The position numbers and the translations under genes were made by a program. Positions 33,035 through 37,105 of a DNA stretch of 37,105 bases are shown here, piece by piece (the first letter of the stretch is position 1; each line of letters starts with the position of its first letter). This stretch comes from Candidatus Obscuribacterales bacterium (GTDB taxonomy: Bacteria; Cyanobacteriota; Vampirovibrionia; Obscuribacterales; Obscuribacteraceae): contig JAGVLS010000032.1 in the NCBI GenBank assembly GCA_020054205.1, forward strand, positions 1-37,105, written 5' to 3'. The notes beneath the pieces were generated by a model that was not told the DNA's origin, did no database searches, and saw only the letters and a list, made by a program, of their open reading frames with translations.

Positions 33035-33307
33035 TTCTCTAACAATCCATAAAACACATCCCAATTCTATGGCAGAGGGTGTTTTTAGTAATCCATAACA
33101 AGATACTGTCTCGCTTACCATCAAATTACCAATTTTTTCAGGAAAATCTTTTTTGCTTAACCAAGGACCCATAAAGTCAGGATATTTGCATAAGCAGTCA
33201 AATGCTTTGGTCAATTTGAGATTGTCAGCGCTTGCTGAAACCTGTATTGCAAGTTCATAATATGTTCCAAGCCAATTTTCTGGATTATTGAAACTCTCTA
33301 TTTCCAT
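33026..33307 (-). CDS. Small protein next to an LRR gene, 5' part of a split gene
   Basis: 93 residues in the first frame, ending WIVREKQ at a TAG. The family is not recognised. The sequence (NPENWLGTYYELAIQVS, LCKYPDFMGPWLSKKDFPEK) looks like a small globular protein, possibly related to immunity or accessory proteins that sit beside repeat proteins. That reading is speculative. It starts 6 bases after the LRR gene stop with no strong ribosome binding site, which suggests coupled translation. The likely full product continues through the next frame to 32829. Confidence 0.6.
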   Translation of the reverse strand: MEIESFNNPENWLGTYYELAIQVSASADNLKLTKAFDCLCKYPDFMGPWLSKKDFPEKIGNLMVSETVSCYGLLKTPSAIELGCVLWIVREKQ

Positions 33308-33313
33308 AGAGGC

Positions 33314-34234
33314 TTATTCTAAATTGATTTTGCAATTAGGCAAACTTTCTTTTAATTTTGCCACACCTGCTTTGGTTACTTTGCTGCCAGCAAAATCAAG
33401 TTCTTCTAATTGCTCTAGTTTAGCTAAATACGCTAGACCAGCATCACCTATTTCTGTATCTTGCACTTCTATCATTTTCAGGTTTGTCAAATTTTTCAAA
33501 TGAGCAAGCCCATCATTGGTAATTTTTGTTGCTCTTAGTCTTATCCAGCGTAAAGAATTCAAATGACTTAATTTCGATAAGCCTTGGTCAGTAATTTCAG
33601 TTCCTTCGATGTCTAAAACTTCAAGACGTTTCATATCTTTGAAATAATTCATACCTTCATCAGTAATTTTATTATCTTCCAAATCAATAACTCTAAGTCC
33701 AATCAAATCTTTTAAATAACTAAGTCCTTTATCAGTAACAATATTTCCTTCTAAATCTATTACTTCTAAATGTTTAAAACCAGATAAGTTTGGCATTCCT
33801 GTATCAGATACATTTGTATAAGGCATGGTGAGCACTCTTAATTCTTTTAAGTCTTTTAGAAAAGAAAGCATTTTATCCATTTCGCTTTCTAATGAGCTAG
33901 CCATATTTATACTTGTTGCTGTTTTTTTTGTCAGTTTTATTTTGCCTAAATCAAGTTCATGCAGCCCTTTTAAAGCAGACAATAATGGGAAAATTTCCAC
34001 ATTGATTTTCATACTATACAAAGACAATGAATACAAATCATCTTCGTTAAGGCTACTCAATGAATTTACTGAGTTTGCTCCATCTTCGCCAATTACTAGT
34101 TTTACTTTTGCTGCCTCAGGAACAGATAATTGCCCTTGTGCTTGTCCTAAATACCGAGGCACACCTCCGTTTAATAAAAAAACGTCGCCCAGTGAAATTT
34201 TGGCGGGAAATGAAATGATTTTTTCAGCTGACAC
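33314..34234 (-). CDS. Leucine-rich-repeat protein
   Basis: 306 residues. From about residue 70 to the end there are eight or so repeats of 24-25 residues with the pattern L-x-x-L-x-x-L-x-x-L-x-L-x-x-T-x-I-T-D-x-G-L: VIDLEGNIVTDKGLSYLKDL, VIDLEDNKITDEGMNYFKDM, VLDIEGTEITDQGLSKLSHL and others. The ITDxGL type is common in Planctomycetes and related environmental bacteria. The N-terminal 50 residues are a separate small domain. No signal peptide is seen. It probably binds a protein partner. The start is a GTG with a weak AGG 9 bases upstream, so the start is not certain. A small split gene follows after 6 bases. Confidence 0.85.
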   Translation of the reverse strand: MSAEKIISFPAKISLGDVFLLNGGVPRYLGQAQGQLSVPEAAKVKLVIGEDGANSVNSLSSLNEDDLYSLSLYSMKINVEIFPLLSALKGLHELDLGKIKLTKKTATSINMASSLESEMDKMLSFLKDLKELRVLTMPYTNVSDTGMPNLSGFKHLEVIDLEGNIVTDKGLSYLKDLIGLRVIDLEDNKITDEGMNYFKDMKRLEVLDIEGTEITDQGLSKLSHLNSLRWIRLRATKITNDGLAHLKNLTNLKMIEVQDTEIGDAGLAYLAKLEQLEELDFAGSKVTKAGVAKLKESLPNCKINLE

Positions 34235-34353
34235 TATTTTTACCTATTTTGACCACTGACATTATTTACCACAGTCAGAAGGTAGATAAATGAAAAGTTG
34301 TCATATTCTACATAAAAATAGCTTTGTAAATTAAATGATTAAATTACAGCTTG

Positions 34354-35805
34354 TCAATACGCTCGTGCAAACACAACTTGCCATTTTGCTGGTTTTCCAC
34401 AATGAACACATTTATCGTTCATGGGTGTTCGATCATTGCCAAATGGTATAAGACGAATAGTGGCTTTACTATCTTCTTTAACTGTTTGTTCGCAATCACC
34501 AGATCCACACCAAGAAGCTTCTATGAAACCATTTTTTTCATCCAAAGTTTTCTTAAATGCTTTGTAGTCATTGATTTTTACCGTGCTTTCTTGTCTAAAT
34601 TTCAATGCACGCTCAAAAATATTTTTTTGTACAGCAAGTAATAGTTTTGGTATTTCGTTAGCTAAATCTGTTTGTTTTACACCGCGCATTTTTTCAAAAT
34701 TATCACGGCGTACTATTTCCACAACATTATTGGCTACATCTTTTGGTCCAATATTTAACCTTATTGGCACACCTTTTTGCTCCCAGTGATTAAACTTCCA
34801 ACCAGGAGTATACTGATCGCGCATATCAGCATGTACACGTGCATGATCTTTTAAAGCTAAAACAATTTGCTCACAATATTTAGTAACTTGTGCTTTTTCA
34901 TCATCTGTTTTGTAAATTGGCACAATTACAACTTGAATAGGAGCAATTTTGGGCGGCAATACTAGACCTTTTTCATCACCATGACCAAGCACAATTGCCC
35001 CAATTAGCCTAGTCGATACGCCCCAACTTGTTTGCCAAGCATATTCTAAATCGCCACCTGCACTTTGAAATTTGATGTCAAACGCTTTAGCAAAGTTTTG
35101 TCCAAGGAAATGTGATGTGCCAGCTTGCAATGCTTTACCGTCTCTCATCAAAGCTTCAATACAATAAGTCCTAACTGCTCCTCTAAATCTTTCATTGTCG
35201 GTTTTTTCTCCTGTCAATACAGGCAAAGCAAGCCAATCTTCAGCTAGTGTTTTATAAACAGCAAGCATTTTTTGTGCTTCTTCTTCAGCTTCGTCTTCAC
35301 TGGCATGAGCAGTATGTCCTTCTTGCCAAAGAAATTCTGTTGTACGCAAAAATAGGCGTGTTCTCATTTCCCAACGCACTACGTTTGCCCATTGATTAAT
35401 TAGTAATGGTAAATCACGCCATGATTGTACCCATTTAGCAAACATATGATTGATAATTGTTTCAGATGTAGGACGAACTATAAGTGGTTCTTCTAGTTTT
35501 TTACCACCACCATGCGTTACTACAGCACATTCTGGAGCAAATCCTTCTACGTGCTCTTTTTCTTTTTGCATAAAAGATTCTGGAATAAACAAAGGGAAAT
35601 AAGCATTTTGATGCCCGGTATCTTTAATCATTTGATCAAGGGCTTTTTGTACGTTTTCCCATAAAGCATAGCCATAAGGTCTAATTACCATGCAACCTTT
35701 AACAGGTGCATAATCAGCTAATTCAGCTTGTTGAACAATATCTGTGTACCACTTGGCTCGCTCTAGGTCTTTGCCTTTTTCTTCTTCGATATCTTTAACT
35801 TCCAT
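34354..35805 (-). CDS. proS: Prolyl-tRNA synthetase, archaeal/eukaryal type
   Basis: It charges tRNA-Pro with proline. Class II motifs are visible: ANVVRWEMRTRLFLRTTEFLWQEGHTAHA (motif 2) and LGHGDEKGLVLPPKIAP (motif 3). An anticodon-binding domain follows (IQVVIVPIYKTDDEK). The C-terminal zinc-like domain has CGSGDCE and CVHCG, and the chain ends in FARAY. The terminal Tyr and the lack of an editing insertion mark the archaeal/eukaryal-type (ProS type 3), as in Thermus. The ATG at 35805 gives the expected length of 483 residues; GGAGG stands about 13 bases upstream, a long spacing. The open frame extends 24 codons further without a better site. Confidence 0.95.
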   Translation of the reverse strand: MEVKDIEEEKGKDLERAKWYTDIVQQAELADYAPVKGCMVIRPYGYALWENVQKALDQMIKDTGHQNAYFPLFIPESFMQKEKEHVEGFAPECAVVTHGGGKKLEEPLIVRPTSETIINHMFAKWVQSWRDLPLLINQWANVVRWEMRTRLFLRTTEFLWQEGHTAHASEDEAEEEAQKMLAVYKTLAEDWLALPVLTGEKTDNERFRGAVRTYCIEALMRDGKALQAGTSHFLGQNFAKAFDIKFQSAGGDLEYAWQTSWGVSTRLIGAIVLGHGDEKGLVLPPKIAPIQVVIVPIYKTDDEKAQVTKYCEQIVLALKDHARVHADMRDQYTPGWKFNHWEQKGVPIRLNIGPKDVANNVVEIVRRDNFEKMRGVKQTDLANEIPKLLLAVQKNIFERALKFRQESTVKINDYKAFKKTLDEKNGFIEASWCGSGDCEQTVKEDSKATIRLIPFGNDRTPMNDKCVHCGKPAKWQVVFARAY

Positions 35806-36176
35806 GAAAAGCTGATAACCTCCTGACGCATAGCTCTCGCGCTTAACTTGAGTTGCTTGAGTATATACGATTAGCAATATTCGTGAAAGCTGCGCTAATT
35901 ATTTTTTCAATTTACTACAAACAAATGCCTGTCTTAATTGCGCCACCCTTGATAACATTCAATTGCTTGATTTGTCTATAAAACTTCAATAAATTTGCCT
36001 ATTTATATTTGAAAGCTAATACTCATTTTCCATAAAGTAAATTACTTTCTGTTTTTCACTTACTCAATTCAATATCTAAGCCAAGAAAATCTAAACCAAA
36101 AAATACCTAAATACTTTGCCCATCAGTTATTTGCTTATTTTTATAATTGCCTTTAAGCAACGGAAGGAGCAAAGCC
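35806..36176. other. Gene-free AT-rich divergent region
   Basis: About 370 bases separate proS (leftward) from the next rightward gene. TATAAT at 36142-36147 lies 30 bases before the gene at 36177 but has no good -35 at normal spacing. There is no T-box-like element before proS that I can see, and no tRNA. Confidence 0.5.
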
Positions 36177-36701
36177 ATGAAAACGCTTGTTATTTTCAGT
36201 GATGGAGAAAATTTGCTCAATTGTTACTTACATGATTTGCCTATTGTGCCAACAAAAGGTCACAAATATTTTTTCGGTGGCAAAACATATGAAGTTGCAG
36301 ACATTGTTGAATATCTTGGTCATCGTGGTTTAGACGGACAATTGCGCAGTGGTTATGATCAATTTGTTGAAATGTTGCCTGTGATTACTGGCAGCGCAGA
36401 TGATAATGCCGCTGCTCAAGCAGCGCTTATTTTCACCAGAATGATTTCAGTTAGCAAAGATGAGGTACCCGGTACGACAACTACAGCTTCAAAAATTATT
36501 GTTGCTCAATCGTCACCTAATGCAACTGACTTTGAGCACGTGTTGTATGTATCTCTCAGTGAATGTACCAAACCAAAACAAAAGTCTTCCCGAATCAAAT
36601 TATCGCTGAAGTCTTTGCTGTCCACAACCAAAAAACCTAGTGTTGGTGGTAGCAGTAATGGTAGTCATGGTCGCCAACGAAGAGGAAATAAGCATGGATA
36701 A
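36177..36701 (+). CDS. Unknown soluble protein with basic tail
   Basis: 174 residues, no recognised family. It starts with beta-strand-like MKTLVIFSDGENLLNCYLHD. The middle is mixed (YFFGGKTYEVADIVEYLGHRG), and the C-terminal 45 residues are basic and Ser/Gly-rich (KPKQKSSRIKLSLKSL, GSHGRQRRGNKHG), like a disordered nucleic-acid-binding tail. AAGGAG stands 8 bases before the ATG at 36177. An ATG 30 bases earlier has no such site. It overlaps the start of the next gene by 8 bases. Confidence 0.72.
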   Translation: MKTLVIFSDGENLLNCYLHDLPIVPTKGHKYFFGGKTYEVADIVEYLGHRGLDGQLRSGYDQFVEMLPVITGSADDNAAAQAALIFTRMISVSKDEVPGTTTTASKIIVAQSSPNATDFEHVLYVSLSECTKPKQKSSRIKLSLKSLLSTTKKPSVGGSSNGSHGRQRRGNKHG

Positions 36702-36855
36702 AAAAATTCCATTTACTGACAATCCAACTGAAATGGCTGCTCAAATATCAAGCCTTCTTTTATGCCAATTTCATACTGGCAATAAATCTGGTAATGCTTA
36801 TGTTGGCAATGTCAAACATAAATCAGTAAGGTTCAATAAAATATTTGTTGCTTAG
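36694..36855 (+). CDS. Very small protein overlapping its neighbour
   Basis: 53 residues (MDKKIPFTDNPTEMAAQISSLLLCQFHTGN...FNKIFVA), of unknown function. The ATG overlaps the upstream stop (ATGGATAA) and GAGG stands 8 bases before it, so translational coupling is likely. A terminator follows 60 bases after the stop. The placement and overlap are the main evidence that it is real. Confidence 0.6.
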   Translation: MDKKIPFTDNPTEMAAQISSLLLCQFHTGNKSGNAYVGNVKHKSVRFNKIFVA

Positions 36856-36914
36856 AATGAGCCAAGGGCTCTAAGATCTAAGTTCAATTGTCCAGATCTA
36901 AAATTTAGTTTTAA

Positions 36915-36956
36915 AAAAGCAGCTACAGCGTTTAGTCAGTAGCTGCTTTTTGTTTT
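36915..36956 (+). terminator. Rho-independent terminator
   Basis: A perfect 12-base stem AAAAGCAGCTAC / GTAGCTGCTTTT has a 12-base loop and is followed by TGTTTTT. It closes the two-gene unit 36177-36855. Confidence 0.92.
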
Positions 36957-37013
36957 TCCAAGATATATACTATTTTTTATAGTTGATGCATTCAAACCAG
37001 GTAAATTGAGATG

Positions 37014-37105
37014 CCCCCCAAACGGTGGACAGTAAAATAGGCAAAAACAGCTCTTCATGTAACAATACAGAGGAGAAGATTGATATGCCCAAGAAATATA
37101 CAAAA
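37014..37105 (+). mobile_element. Left end of an IS3-family insertion sequence (cut by window edge)
   Basis: CCCCCCAAACGGTGGACAGTAAA has the form of a terminal inverted repeat of IS3-family elements. Seventy bases on, a ribosome binding site (GAGGAG) and an ATG open a frame reading MPKKYTK, the typical beginning of an IS3-type OrfA transposase subunit. Only the first 90 bases lie inside the window, so the assignment rests on these two features. Confidence 0.65.
37085..37105 (+). CDS. Probable IS3-family OrfA transposase, 5' end only
   Basis: The frame starts MPKKYTK and runs off the window. IS3 OrfA proteins often begin with this kind of sequence and continue with a helix-turn-helix. AGGAG lies 10 bases before the ATG. 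With only seven residues, this call depends on the adjacent inverted repeat. Confidence 0.5.

Noticed and set aside
35806..35950. T-box riboswitch before proS
   Set aside because: No AGGGTGGNACCGCG-like T-box sequence or terminator/antiterminator pair is visible on the minus strand.
1..37105. tRNA, rRNA or CRISPR array
   Set aside because: I looked in the large gaps for tRNA arm sequences and for evenly spaced direct repeats and saw none. A tRNAscan-SE or CRISPR search would settle this.

Overview
The window is a 37 kb AT-rich stretch of chromosome from a Gram-negative-type (diderm) bacterium that I cannot place to genus. Support for this reading: a lipoprotein signal peptide, purine-rich Shine-Dalgarno sites (AAGGAG or AGAAAGG) before almost every gene, loose gene packing with several 300-800 base gaps, and a mix of housekeeping genes (prolyl-tRNA synthetase, TruD, NAD synthesis) with many unrecognised small or membrane proteins. 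Leucine-rich repeats of the ITDxGL type and MORN-like (R/T)ADGTLE repeats recall Planctomycetes and the non-photosynthetic relatives of Cyanobacteria (Melainabacteria/Obscuribacterales). That placement is an impression, not a demonstrated result.

Layout. 1-584: dispersed palindromic repeat and a terminator. 585-5901 (minus): a membrane-anchored repeat protein, a phospholipase D-like protein, and a HAD phosphatase translationally coupled to an M4-like metallopeptidase. 6713-9282 (plus): a second HAD protein and TruD. 9425-10811 (plus): four small unrecognised proteins separated by good terminators. 11557-13047 (plus): a third HAD phosphatase and a membrane protein. 13329-14717 (minus): an M20 dipeptidase. 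14975-15482 (minus): two overlapping small ORFs behind a clear promoter with a Fur-like operator.

15966-25835 (minus) is the centrepiece. It is a run of ten genes with short gaps that carries the whole Preiss-Handler NAD salvage route: nicotinamidase (PncA), nicotinate phosphoribosyltransferase (PncB), nicotinate-mononucleotide adenylyltransferase (NadD) and glutamine-dependent NAD synthetase (NadE). A PRPP synthetase supplies the PncB co-substrate. The run opens with a radical SAM protein and ends with a WD40-like propeller, cytidine deaminase and two unknowns. Its 5' leader has a strong hairpin and its 3' end a terminator-like hairpin.

26511-29567 (plus): a lipoprotein with the same repeat type as the first gene, a membrane/coiled-coil protein and a helical-repeat protein, closed by a bidirectional terminator. 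29849-32291 (minus): a tight four-gene operon of unknown proteins. 32292-32828: a second copy of the dispersed palindromic repeat. 32829-35805 (minus): a gene split by a -1 frame change, a leucine-rich-repeat protein and archaeal/eukaryal-type prolyl-tRNA synthetase. 36177-36855 (plus): two overlapping small genes and a terminator. From about 37014 to the edge lies what looks like the left end of an IS3-family insertion sequence.
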